64,000 bases of DNA, from positions 10,239,273-10,303,272 of the forward strand of contig JAYGXS010000007.1 of the NCBI GenBank assembly GCA_036362985.1. Reading direction: 5' to 3'. The stretch is from Ligula intestinalis (taxonomy: Eukaryota; Platyhelminthes; Cestoda; Diphyllobothriidea; Diphyllobothriidae). The notes beneath the pieces are model-generated. The model was not told the origin of the DNA. It saw nothing but the letters and a program-made list of their open reading frames with translations, and searched no databases. Position numbers and translations under genes: made by a program. Below, one piece after another: positions 32,285 through 42,830 of this stretch. Numbering within the stretch: position 1 is the first letter of the stretch; each line of letters opens with the position of its first letter.

Positions 32285-32415
32285 CGGCTTGGTAATGAAT
32301 GACTGAAAACAATTGTTTGCTAATATGACAGCTCATGTTTTATTTACCTCTCAATTTTCAGCTTTCTAGGTCGATACTTAATTGGACAGTTTTTCTTATC
32401 TTATTAACAGGCAAT
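32285..32415 (+). repeat. Penelope terminal repeat, 3' side of PLE-4
   Basis: GACTGAAAACAATTGTTTGC, then TAATATGACA and, further on, CTTTCTAGGTCGATACTTAA, then TTGGACAG. The first part matches the palindrome at 17485-17610 and the second part matches 30659-30710. Its position after the endonuclease stop supports a terminal repeat. Confidence 0.6.
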
Positions 32416-32934
32416 GACTATATGCAGTTGAATAAGAGGCCACGAAATTCTATGACGTCCTTAAATCCTGCGACCTTTTTTGATTATTGTTAAATTTTCG
32501 TCAATATACCCGCGTCAAAACAGTGTTTCATATTTCTAAAAGTTTACGTAGGCAGGGTGAACACACACTGATTAAATCACGGGATCCGTGCATGTCAAAA
32601 GCTCCGACTATCAGTTTAATCAGAGTGTCAGTTTTTGTGACGATTCTTTCGCACTCGTTAAGAATACCCTTTGTTGGTTCTAGACAGATGTGCTTTTTTC
32701 GCAGTTTTGCATACTTTTAACCGATCTCAAAGAATATCCGAGAAAGTCAGACTTTTTTCCGAATTTGAATGCACATAAGCCGGCCTTGGCAATTCCGTGG
32801 TCTGCATTTAGTCCTAAACCTGGAGAATATATAATTTCGACAGAACGCTAATCCCATCTATTTATTTTTCTGAGCTAAAATTTAGTAGGTTAGCGGGGGG
32901 GAGTTGGCAGGTTTGAATGAGTCAATGGAAAACA

Positions 32935-33645
32935 CAGCGGCCTCGGTAGGATCTAAATTAAAGCCAGCCAAGGAGAGGCCTTATAACAGCCAGTTGGCTG
33001 CAGCGGTGGTTGTACTAGGCGTCTGTATTTTCTTAGAGTTGAAGTTTACTGACTAGCTGCACGCGAATTACACTTGTGGGCGTTTGACGTGGCAAGCTCA
33101 ATTCGAAGTACATTTTTCGGGCGATTGCTGAGGCCTCCGTATGATCTGACTTAAAGCCAGCTAAGTCGAGGCTGTAGCGGTTCTGCAGCCCACCCCTTTT
33201 AAACCCTTGACGCCGCAGCCGTGGGCTCGCAGTGAAAATCGTGTTCGCCCATTCGCGCTCGACCCAGTGTGATTGCCGATGGTGAATGCGACCTTTGGCC
33301 TCACGCGATCGGGGCGCACACACGCACCCCAGACTGGTCCGACCTATCAGCGACCTGAAGCTGACTAATAAACGAAGCCCACTGGGAGACCCTTGTGACA
33401 ATTCTCGCACAGACGGACACTTGGGATTCCGCCTTGGCGCGTCGCGGTCGGTGACGCCGCCTTATGATCGGACGCCTGCAAGACCTATTGGCCACTTTCT
33501 CCCAACTGTTGTGTACACAATACATTCTTCCTTCTACTCTGGCTTTCGCACCGTCTCCTCTCATCTCCTAAGGAACCGGGCCTGGAAGATTGTAGCTGTT
33601 AGGGTTAACCGTCTTAGCCTTAACTCCTATAAGGCCTTACTACAG
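32935..33645 (+). repeat. Family A LTR-like repeat, copy A1 (long)
   Basis: Starts with a GCCAGTTGGCTGCAGCGGTG-like lead, then CTGACTAGCTGCACGCGAA and CAAGCTCAATTCGAAGTAC. The shared 3' end is CTCCTAAGGAACCGGGCCTG, GAAGATTG-AGCTGTTAGGG and TTAACC...TTAGCC. The 3' module recurs about ten times in the window. CCAAT-like and polyadenylation-like parts suggest a solo LTR, but a SINE origin cannot be excluded. Confidence 0.55.
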
Positions 33646-34055
33646 CCAGTGGGCCAGAATGGTGGTTGTTCTAGGCGCCAGTATTTGGTTAGTTTGGAAG
33701 TGTAGTGAATAGCTGCACACGAAGTACACTTGTGAACACTTGTCGTGACTAGCTCAATTCGAAGTGCATTTTTAGGGCGTTTGCTGCTGTTTCCGGCAAC
33801 TGGAAGAACCAATCACAGGCCTAATAACACGCCCTCATTTTGTGACCACCGAGCAGACATCACTTCCGTTGGCTTACAGTTCTGCGGACGTCTGAGAGTC
33901 AATTTTCTACCGCCTATTCTCCCATTGCCTGTGTAAAGAATATACCCTTCCTACTTCTCTGGTCTCGCATGACTTCTCTCCTCTCCTAAGGAACCGGGCC
34001 CGAAGATCGCAGTTTCTAGCGTTTAACTTACTACCAGTACGTTACCTAACTCATA
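33646..34055 (+). repeat. Family A repeat, copy A2
   Basis: Follows A1 directly in the same orientation. Lead GGTGGTTGTTCTAGGCGCC, then GTAGTGAATAGCTGCACACG, GTCGTGACTAGCTCAATTCG, AACCAATCACAGGC (CCAAT box), GTGTAAAGAATATACCCTTC (poly(A)-like) and CTCCTAAGGAACCGGGCCCG. The tandem arrangement of A1 and A2 resembles two LTRs without an internal region. Confidence 0.55.
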
Positions 34056-34269
34056 AAGTCCAGGGATTTTTACAAGTAGCCCCCTAATACTCAAACGCCT
34101 GTCAAGTTGCGGCCCAAAAGTCTTACAGCAATAAAGTATGGTCGTTCTTAAAAACAGGGCATATTGTGATTTATGAAAGAATATAAAGTTTTAAAAAAGC
34201 ACCAGCTTTTTAAAAAAAATGAAATTTCCGAAAAAGTGGAACGTTGACGTACAAGGTAAATTAAAATTT

Positions 34270-35917
34270 TACATCTAGAGGAAGCCTTTTCATGCGAAAC
34301 CATCGAGTAAATAAAGCAGCACAACTAAAATTACGTTGGAAAATAAGCCTCTCGCATAATTTTCGGATATATATCCTTCTATATTACGTGCAATCTTATG
34401 CATACTGTTACCAGACAACCCACATTTCTAGTGTGTATTCCGACGGGTTTTCATGTGAATTGCTAGTTCTTCTTTCGTTTATATATTGCTTGAGTTAGAC
34501 TGGACAAAATCGACCACATTTTCACCTGATTTGGCCCACTTGGGAGATCACAGGAGTAATATATGTCTTAAGCCCACGTGCGGACATTCCGGTCAGTGAC
34601 TCATACATACAAATGGAATTGTCAGGTGCAATTGTAAACGTACCATTTTTGTGCATTAACAATAACTGCCTTCTGCCATATTTTTTAAGAATTCTTTTTA
34701 GATTTAGATTATGAAGTGGTTCAGATATTCCTTGAAATAAAAATTAGGACTTTACGATTTTCATTGGCTTCAGTCGATTGACCATAAATAATGCTTATAC
34801 TCTATGTGCTTACCTAAACCTTCAAAATAAGATATATCTTGAAAGGTTTTATGGAAATAACCAGCTTTTAAAAACATTTTCAAATGCAGCTGAATTGGTG
34901 TGTCATATTTTCACACCCACCCTATAATTTGAAATCATTGCCGAGAAAAATGAACATCCACTACAAAAGTCGCGAATGAATATGTTTAAGATTGACTCCG
35001 AAAAATTCAAAAAATTTTTAACGCTTTAAAGGGAACTTTACTTATATATTTTGGCGTCTTATGTCTGCGTACTTTAATTTTTTGATGATAAAGTCAAGAT
35101 CAGAATGGGAAATTTTGGCCAGTGGATTGATTCCCAAACAATTAGGGAAATCTCTTCTATTATAAATGAAAGAGCTAAATATTTAGCTAAAATGGAACAG
35201 TTTTCAGCATATTTGGTTGCTTCCAGACTGGATTTTACAGTAACAAATGCAAAGCAGAGTGGCAATGATATCAAAGGCGATTTTAAAAAAACTGTTTCGC
35301 AATATCCCGTGACAACGCTGTCAAATATTTGTTATGTTAACTGTCTCCAACTTCATATCGATTGTACAATTAATTTGGTTGCCGTATACATATAAAGTTC
35401 TCAAACGCATTCCTTGCCCGTAACCCTTCAAATATAAAATATAAATTTCATATGTAGTATAGCAAAGTAAAACCTTCAAATTTTATTGCTCAATTTGATG
35501 GCATAACACTTGGCAGATTTGCAAAATATAATTTTTAAACTTATTTCGCTCTTCCTGTCCATAAATTAATGCGCCATCTTCTTATTACACTTACCTCAAT
35601 TTCATGGACGCAAAACAAAATTTTCCGTTTTGTGACCAGATATACTTAAAAAGTTTTAGCTCTTCATGAATATTCTTTTATAGTGCAAACTGCACACACA
35701 AGAAATTCTTTTCCGCAGCGTTTAATAGCATAGGAAATTCCTCGGATATCAACAAACGTTTGCATTTGCGCATCTTTGCCTATATATTCTCCCAGTATGC
35801 TGATTTGAACGGAATTAAATTCTAGTAAACAACATTTTGCGCCTCAAGTTAACCCAATGAACTAAATCAACAACCTAAAGTGTCAATACAAGCGAACATC
35901 CATGTCCCAGGAAGCAA
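34270..35917. repeat. AT-rich dispersed repeat D region, copy 3
   Basis: AT-rich DNA without a recognised gene. Frames at 35105-35395 (+) and 35074-35274 (-) overlap and have low-complexity composition. It leads into the inverted repeat at 35918 and continues with clear D segments at 36180. Confidence 0.45.
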
Positions 35918-36124
35918 TTGAGAAGAAGAAGACTTGATCGCTGGGACAATATGTTTATTCGCCCGACGTTTCGATATCCGTCGCGGATTCGTCATCAGAG
36001 ACATGATTAGCGAAAAGGTTCATGTCTCATGCTACTAATGTCTCTGATGACGAATCCGCGACGGATATCGAAACGTCAGGTGAATAAACATATTGTCCCA
36101 GCGATTGAATCTTCTTCTCCTCAA
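35918..36124. repeat. Long inverted repeat made of two hammerhead-like modules
   Basis: Left arm 35918-36012 and right arm 36029-36124, with about 16 bases between and only scattered mismatches. Each arm, read 5' to 3' in its own orientation, has CTCTGATGACGAATCCG, CGACGGATATC, GAAACGTC, AGG or GGG, then GAATAAAC and ATATTGTCCCAGCG. Such head-to-head terminal repeats are known from Penelope elements. Confidence 0.8.
36029..36090 (+). ncRNA. Hammerhead-like module, family 2 copy b (best core)
   Basis: CTGATGA (36044-36050) is the exact hammerhead box. Then one extra base, a stem of ATCCG/CGGAT around CGA extended by weak pairs, then GAA and ACGTC (GAAACGTC 36070-36077). ACGT is self-complementary and could form a dimeric stem III, with cleavage expected after the C at 36077. 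AATAAA follows at 36083-36088. The mirror copy on the - strand has TCATCAG at 35992-35998 and GACGTTTC at 35965-35972. Activity is inferred, not shown; stem I is not obvious for the single module. Confidence 0.5.
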
Positions 36125-36178
36125 CCTCAAGTGTGCTTATAATCCTCCGATCCCCAACCCTCCATCAGATATGTAATC

Positions 36179-36600
36179 TACTGTACGTTTTTGCCTATGG
36201 TCTGAGGAAGAAGTCTCATAAAAAATATTAAATATCAAATGCAAAGAAGGTGAAAATTTCGACCAAACGAAATCAATAAATAATTTTTTCGTGCATGGTT
36301 TGTATCAAATATATTTAAAAATTATAAAAGCAGTCCTAATCGGTGATAAAAATGCATGCTAATTCAGTAGCCAATTTGTACAGCACACACGTTTTATTAG
36401 CGGTCAGGGAGAAGCTCCTTAAAAAGCCTGCATCCTATTGTGACTAAAATAACTTCAGAATGGACGAACTGATAATAAATATTGCAACTTAGTGCCGATT
36501 AACGGAAGAGTATCTGTCTCTCGCCTTTGTCTCCCAAGGATCGTAGCCGTTAGGAATAACCTCATTAGCCTTAAACTCATCAATAGACTAGCGAAGCCAG
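36179..36600 (+). repeat. AT-rich repeat D, copy 3 end, with family A tail fragment
   Basis: 36179-36530 aligns with 26551-26905: GAAAATTTCGACCA, AATAATTTTTTCG, GTGATAAAAATGCATGCT, CAGTAGCCAATTTGTACAG, GAAGCTCCTT. At 36538-36600 CGTAGCCGTTAGGAATAACC and TCATTAGCCTTAA match the family A 3' end. Confidence 0.6.
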
Positions 36601-36765
36601 GGCTAGTGTTAACGGCGTCTAGCCAGCCCTGGGACCTGGGACAGTGGTGGCAGCTGCTTAAATAGGATTGCAGAGCAGGCTCATATATAAAGCATATAAT
36701 TGGTAGAGCTATCTTGATTCACTGAGTTGATTTAATTCTTTGAAAGCCTTTCATATAGGAAAATC

Positions 36766-37343
36766 GGTAACAGTATCTTGTGTAGCCCCACTCATGAATC
36801 CCGACAACCTGCATGTTTTCCTGCGAAGACGGTGGTTATCGGGTTTTATGGGCGGGGAATTAGGACACGCAGTGAAATGTACTTTATTGAATGGTAAATG
36901 CGTTTTTATTTTACTGCATTTAGAAGTGTGGTTGATTTATATCTGTAGATTTTCCTAATCTGTATTATCATATAAGTTATTGCGGAAAAACCAGATTATC
37001 AAATTGCTGTTTTCTTGAATTTCCCGAAAAATTGAAATGGTGGTTAGGAGGTCGTTTACTTTAACTTACCTGTGGTCCAACTTACCGTTCTGGAGTTAGA
37101 TAAGTATAGTCCGCGGCGCGAAGCCCCGCGCACACCTTCAATTTACATGCGGAACAACCGGCTCCCAGCGGCCGCTGGAAGCAAATTCGACTACATTTTT
37201 TTTCACTTTACACTTACTTTTAAAAATTTCCTTCTCTGCCTATCCTATTTCCCCACCCCACAAAACTCTATAAACACAGTTTTTGCAAGACAAAATGCTG
37301 TGACTAGAGGTATATGAGTGGGGCTACATAAGCCACTTTTGCC
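36766..37343 (-). mobile_element. Terminal-inverted-repeat element T, copy 2 (578 bp)
   Basis: Opposite in orientation to the copy at 24216-24790 and alike over its whole length (for example CGGTTTTCGT/GAAGACGG, ACTTACC-TGTGGTC and CCAGCGGCCGCTGG segments). It begins GGTAACAGTATCTTGTG and its other end, on the - strand, begins GGCAAAAGTGGCTTATG. It is bounded by a perfect 8-bp duplication GGAAAATC (36758-36765 and 37344-37351). No coding frame. Two copies with different duplications confirm the element borders. Confidence 0.92.
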
Positions 37344-37351
37344 GGAAAATC

Positions 37352-38760
37352 ACCATTTTAGTTAGGTTTATTAAGAGAAATGGCCATCAATTTTGGCGAA
37401 ATAAGGAGGAGTCTCACATCGAGGGAATTTCCTATGCTATTACGAAAGACAGAACCAAACGGCTTATTAATGTTGATTGTACTATGAGAAAATCCAAAAT
37501 AAGTACAATAGGTATAGAAGATATCCCTTCAGAACTGGAAAACTTCGTCAAAAATTGTTCAGATTCAAGCGAAGACAATTTGAAGGAATCGTATTTATTT
37601 GCAGAAACATTTGACATGTATATTTTTAAAAAAATTTCATCGCATTTTGCTTAAACCGCACCGCTGAACTTGCCGTTTAAGTAAAGTGTTTGCATATGTT
37701 ACTGCGAAAATAATGTAAAGAAGGCCTTATTAAATGTAAGTCATGTAGAAATATACTCTTTTGTAAACTATTCGTTCCGTGTATGCGTCACGTAGAAACA
37801 GAACAGACAGAAGCATAAAAACTTATTCAAAAAATGGCCAAATATACAGCCTACATTTTTTTGCATTCGCAAGCTTATAACTGATTGTGGAATTGATCCG
37901 CTTATGCGGAAAATACTCCATCATAAGGCGAAAAAAAAGTTTTTCATCGCCTGTCAAACTGAATCGTATATCTTCAAGTAAATTAACAAAATTCTCAAAA
38001 GTCCCCAAGTTCATTGTGACACTATCTTAAAAAAGTTAATATACATAGGAATTCGTCAGCCGAATATCGAATCAAGGCACTTTTTAAATATGTAACCCAC
38101 TAGAGAAAGTTTCTTCATTAGTCTGAGAAATAATAATATCCTACTTATCTTGCGGACGTTCTGTAAACTCGGCACTGTGGTTTGCTGTCATGAGGCATTT
38201 GAAAGTATGATCCACATGACCATCTTCATAAGAAATAATAACCAAAAACACTTTCTTTCGGTAAATGCTCTTTACATTTATCTTATTTTAAAGTTTTTAA
38301 TGTAGACATCGAACGTAAGCGCAATTTATTAATAAAGCCTCTGAAAACGAAGAAAATTCTGCCAAACTCTATTCGCCGATATTCAATCAATAGCTATCCA
38401 CTTATGGTAATCTGTACAAAAAAATGACTCAAAAAAGTTCCTGTCATATAAAGAAAGTGGTTGCGTAAACTTTTAAGATAAACAAAATACCTAATTTATT
38501 GTTCTAATTTATAGCTTTTTTTAAGTCCTCGGAACTTGGGGATTATCGAAAAAAACTTTATTTTTTAGCAAACACTTGAAACTTCTTACATTTCTGTTAA
38601 GTTTTAAATATGCCCAATGCTGTTCATTAGTATTTCTAAGTTTTCCTTAGTGCATTCACACTGGTATTCCAGTAATGATCAAACTTTTACAAAGTTATGA
38701 AAGTTGCACGATTTTTAGCTAATAATGTACATGTGCATCGGCATGTTGGTAAGAAAATAC
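37352..38760. repeat. AT-rich region related to 60960-61500
   Basis: Parts align with 60.96-61.5 kb: AATTCGTCAGCCGAATATC against ATTCGTCAGCTAAGTATC, CATCTTCATAAGAA, and GGTAAATGCTCTTTA against GGATAAATGCTTTAA, each followed by TTTTAAAGTTTTT. A long dispersed AT-rich repeat, no gene. Confidence 0.5.
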
Positions 38761-39070
38761 ATGTGTGAGTGGAGGGATACCGTTGGTACTAGACGTAGGA
38801 TCAGAGTTTGGAAAGGGGACCTGGTTTCTGGCACTCATAACGGGAACTGCTCAACGAGGTGAGGAGGGAACCATACCCTGGGGTCAATGGACTGTGAGCG
38901 ATTGTGGATCTCCGTATCGCTTCACGACAGGACGTTGTTAATGAAATTGTCCATTTTGCGGCCAAATATTATGACACAGGAAAAGTCAATTGAATGCAAA
39001 GGAGTTTTGAAGATGATTGAGCCCTGCCACACCAGAAGTTGATAATGAATCTCAAGTCGCGAGGTACCAG
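38761..39070. other. Unassigned stretch
   Basis: Nothing recognised between the AT-rich block and family A copy A3. A 60-base G-rich segment near 38800 has no repeat partner that I could see. Confidence 0.35.
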
Positions 39071-39074
39071 TTAT

Positions 39075-39400
39075 TTAGGTGTTTAGGCTAATAAGGTTTA
39101 ACATTTATGGCTGCGAGCTTCCATGCCCAGTTCCCTAGGAGAATGAGAGAAGTCTTGGGAAGGCTGGATTAGTAGGCAGAATGCATTCTGTACAGACGGA
39201 AAGGGTAATAATTTGTAAGAAATTTGACTATCGGAAGGCGCGTCCAGCCGCCAGGTGGGCTAGGTCCGAAGTGATGTCTACTCGGCAGGTTTCATATGGG
39301 TTCCTGTGTGAGTTGTCCTGTGATTGGCTGTTAGAGAGGCCAGAAGTAGGAAGCATTCCGAAAGCGCACTTCGATTTGAGCTACTCACGACAGGCCTGTC
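39075..39400 (-). repeat. Family A repeat, copy A3, reverse
   Basis: On the + strand GGCTAATAAGGTTTAAC, CAGTTCCCTAGGAGAATGAG, CCTGTGATTGGCTG and GATTTGAGCTACTCACGACA mark the family A order in reverse: 3' end first, then the CCAAT-like and CTAGCTC-like parts. Nearly full length. Confidence 0.55.
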
Positions 39401-39989
39401 ACCGAGTGATGTTGGGGTTAGGCAGGTTTACACTACAAGCCTTCGCCATTGCGAAGCGACAGCCGCAACCAATTCTAGAATCCCCCGTCAAAAGGCGAGC
39501 GTACCCACCGTCCCATGGTGGGACTGTATCGATGTCATCGGATCACCTATTTGTGCTGTACTTTTGAAGATTCGTTGTAAGAAAATTTTACAAAACTCAA
39601 ATAAAAAGATCAGGTAGTCGTACAGGAGCAGGCGTGGTGTTTTCCAAGGGCAACCAGTGTAGCTGACCAAACAGCAGTGCAATCACCACAGTGCACGGAT
39701 GATGGGACATGTGGGTCTTACTCGGATTTCTTCAGCCAATTATAATCCTGCCTAGCATCGGAGACACAAACGTGCAGTCGTTGGGCTGTAGCCTTTCCAA
39801 ATATGGTTTTTGGGTTTTATTAGAACACTTGCACGCATTTACTCTCAACCACATTCAGAAGAGCCGTTATTTGGTCAGCCGACGACGACCGATAAGGAGT
39901 TAAAGACGTTTGCCTATTTTTGCTTTAATAAAACTTGAATGAAGGTTCGTTGTAGGCAGAAATCGAGTACTTTTGCCAGGTAGCAGTTT

Positions 39990-40350
39990 TGTAGTGACTA
40001 GCTCAACACGAAGTGCACTTGTGAACGCCTGTCGTGACTAGCTCACGCCGAAATGTACTTTCGGCGCGCTCGCTGTTTCCAGCCTCTGTGACAGCCAATC
40101 GCAGACTGAATCACACAGGACCTCATATGAAGACTGTTAATTAGACCTCACTTCAGACGCTGTCCGCTGGCTTGCGGTTGTGCGGTCGTCCGTTTTTCTT
40201 ACTGCTTATTCTCCTACTCATTCTGTACTGCATATATTTTTCCTAACGATCTGGCTTTCCCAAGAATTCTCTCTCCTCTCCTGAGGAACCTGGCCTAGAA
40301 GGTCGCAGTCGTTAGGGTTAAACATTCTTAGCCTTAACACTCCTCGATAG
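39990..40350 (+). repeat. Family A repeat, copy A4
   Basis: TTGTAGTGACTAGCTCAACA, GTCGTGACTAGCTCACG, AGCCAATCGCAGAC, CTCCTGAGGAACCTGGCCTA, and GTCGTTAGGGTTAAA near 40309. Complete order of family A segments. Confidence 0.6.
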
Positions 40351-40639
40351 TTTCGTATGCCGCCGAGTTAGGTCGCCATATTGGCTCAAAAGGAAGTCAC
40401 ATGTGACTGGAAAACAGGCGTAAACACTGGAACAATATTTATGGCATTTATTTTGCCGTTGATCTGGTCTCCGTACCGGATTGATGATAGTAAACAGACA
40501 CAATAATTACTACAACCGGCTTGTGCTTCGATATTTTAGGATACAAATTTTGATTTGTACACAAGTCGCTCAGCTAAACAAATTTTAAAAATTCATGAGA
40601 CGGCCTTCTTCAACCGTCGTTACTGACGCAGTCCAGCGT

Positions 40640-41230
40640 GCGTCCCCAAACCGGCATTGGCGGTGAGATGGTGATGATCGCATGATTAATTTATGGTGAT
40701 GACAGACCTGTGCAACTCAGGCCGACGCCCACCATTACTCTGTTCGACGTCCTTGTTCAAGGCCAACTACTTCAAGGTCATCTCAGTCAGCGCTTTCAGG
40801 CAAGCTGACCTGCAGACACCAGACCGAGTTCCACTCAGTCACCCACATACACGTGCGTCCAAGTAGTCGCGGCTACCCAAGCGTCACTTGACCATGTTCA
40901 CTTCGCTACCCTCGGCCGCCATAGCTCACGCCAACAGACAGGACACCCCTTGGACAGTGTCACAGGCACCAATTGAACAGCATCTGAACCTTCTCAGCAT
41001 TCCTACTTAAGCAATTGCCATCACTTTGTCATCCTTTCTCAGGCCTGGCTAGACACAGCTCTGACTGCGGCAGTGGCCACTACCGCTTGAGACAGAGGGT
41101 AGGAGTCCAGTATACAACAAATACCTCCTACTCGTGACTACTGCCTTTTAACTTCCAACCTGGGATTCAGCCAGGTAATTGTAGTGATCCAAGTACACCT
41201 GTAGTGGCCCTGTCTGTCCGACGCCTTCCT
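40640..41230 (+). repeat. Family C LTR-like repeat, copy C1
   Basis: Matches 54330-54975 in the segments AGCATTCCTACTTAAGCAAT, GCCTGGCTAGACACAGC, ACAACAAATACCTCC, CCAACCTGGGATTC and TTGTAGTGATC. CCTACTTAAG is TATA-like and the AATAAA/CAAATA part downstream is a likely poly(A) site, so a solo LTR is plausible. Borders not found. Confidence 0.55.
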
Positions 41231-41399
41231 AACTCTTGACGCTACAGACAAGGTCGCTCAGAGCTTAAGACCTCGCGTGCAAACAGTTTTCCCGCGTGCC
41301 TCGAGGCATGCACAATCGGACGGGCGACCGCCGCGGTTGCCAGATGAAACCGACGCGCACCCAAACACACGCACAAAGTTTCCCCCATTCTGGCCAGTG

Positions 41400-41735
41400 G
41401 CTTGACCTCAGTCTGTCCGATGAGATTCCCGCTTTAGTAGAGTGACCTCATTTAGTAGGTTGGCCTCAATCCGTGGGACAAAGACAACAATGCGATGTCT
41501 GCCTTCAAGCCTCACTCCGGAACCGACCAGAATAGGGAACGGACGCACTACTCCGCGAGTCAACACTCTTTTCATCTATTCTCTTATCCTTCTACAGAAT
41601 ACACTATTCTTAACAGTCTGGCTTTCCCACCGTCTTCTCTCTCTCTCTCTCTCTCTCTTTACATAAAGGAAAATGGGCCTGAAAGATCTTAGATGTTAGG
41701 TTTAGCCTTATTAGCCTAAACAATTTTCGATACAC
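41400..41735 (+). repeat. Family A repeat, copy A5, with TC microsatellite
   Basis: 3' half of family A: ACAGAATACACTATTCTTAA, GTCTGGCTTTCCCACCG, then an expanded TC run (41637-41660) where other copies have TTCTCTCTCCTCTCC, then GTTAGGTTTAGCCTTATTAG. The microsatellite probably grew from the native CT-rich segment. Confidence 0.55.
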
Positions 41736-41759
41736 CCCCAAGATGTGTAAGTTCGACCA

Positions 41760-41940
41760 TCGCAAGTGCAGATGTCCACCATTTTCCCGAAAGCAGGTGA
41801 CTGTGGTCAGGTTTAGTGAAAGTAGACACGCCGCGATACACCCCACTCTAACCCTAACCACTTTGACCGGTGACAAGACCGAAGTCGATATGACTGAAGC
41901 AGGCTTTGGGCGGAATGTGGCCTGAAATACCGCCTAACTT
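41760..41940 (+). repeat. Dispersed repeat E, copy 2
   Basis: ATGTCCACCAT, GTCAGGTTTAGTGAAAGTAG, CACTCTAACCC, GGTGACAAGACCGA: same order as 23510-23680. Follows family A copy A5 directly. Confidence 0.5.
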
Positions 41941-41989
41941 AGCTTTTAGTGATAGTAGACTTTGCGCGGGTACTTCTGCATTGTCTATC

Positions 41990-42830
41990 CTCACTCACCT
42001 CTAGTAGGTGTCTAGCCAGACTTGAGTAAGCAAGGACTGGTACTGGTACTACCAATATGGCTACATCTAATACTAATTTCTTGGGTGTAGCTTAGTGATA
42101 ATATTTGCTGCTACTGTCACCGACCGTATTCTAAGTCAGATGTGACGCTGATTAAAGTCAGCACTGGGCTCATATCCCTTCAATCTCGGCAAGAAGTGTA
42201 GTAGTACTAGTACTGGCACTGGCGTCACCATTTGTCAGAGCTGATGTTGATTAAGCTAACGCTGGGTCTCATATACCCTTGGTCTCAACAAGGTGTGTGA
42301 ATTTGGGTTTACTATTCCGGTTAATGTTTTGGGTCCTGAGCACAGTAGTGATTGCCTTGGTCTTCGCACTTTCAACTCTTTCCATCAAGCTATATGGACT
42401 AATGTACAGCTGCTATAGGTACGTGCCTATGCTAAAAGTGCTGATTTCTAGTAATCATGCTTACTAAGGCTTGTAGATAGTATGCTATAAGTAATGCCTG
42501 CGTGTACTTTTTAAAGAGTCGCACCCAGCATCCACTCCCAATTTGTGTGAGGTAATAGTGATTAGCATTTGGATAATAATAGAGCGTTTATAAAGTAATG
42601 TACAAGTCCTACCATGCCCTAAAGTCGTGCAGTTTGCCGTCTATAGACTACCTACAGGCTTGGACCTTACAGAGCCTTTGTTCGTATCCCCTTGATCCCA
42701 GAAGGGAGTGTGAATGTGGGTTAAAGCTATGCCGAGTAAATACCCACCTTCAGTAGCTGTCAAAGCAGAGTTCTGTAAACCAAGTCTGGTACTGCTACTG
42801 ATATTTATAATACTACTAATAAGGGTGCAG
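41990..42830 (+). repeat. Diverged tandem-like repeat region
   Basis: Segments of roughly 100 bases recur loosely: GATTAA-...-CTGGGCTCATATCCCTTCAA (about 42150-42190), GATTAAGCTAACGCTGGGTC then CATATACCCTTGGTC (about 42245-42295), and CGTATCCCCTTGATCCCAGA then AGTGTGAATGTGGG (about 42680-42720). GGTACTGGTACTACC-like steps also recur. No coding function assigned. Confidence 0.4.

Noticed and set aside
33286..33705. 139-codon open frame
   Set aside because: It lies inside family A repeats A1 and A2 with competing frames on the other strand; no homology recognised.
35105..35395. 96-codon frame in AT-rich DNA
   Set aside because: Overlaps an opposite frame, low complexity, inside repeat D; no domain.
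41637..41660. TC microsatellite as a regulatory element
   Set aside because: It sits at a native CT-rich position of family A and is best explained as slippage.
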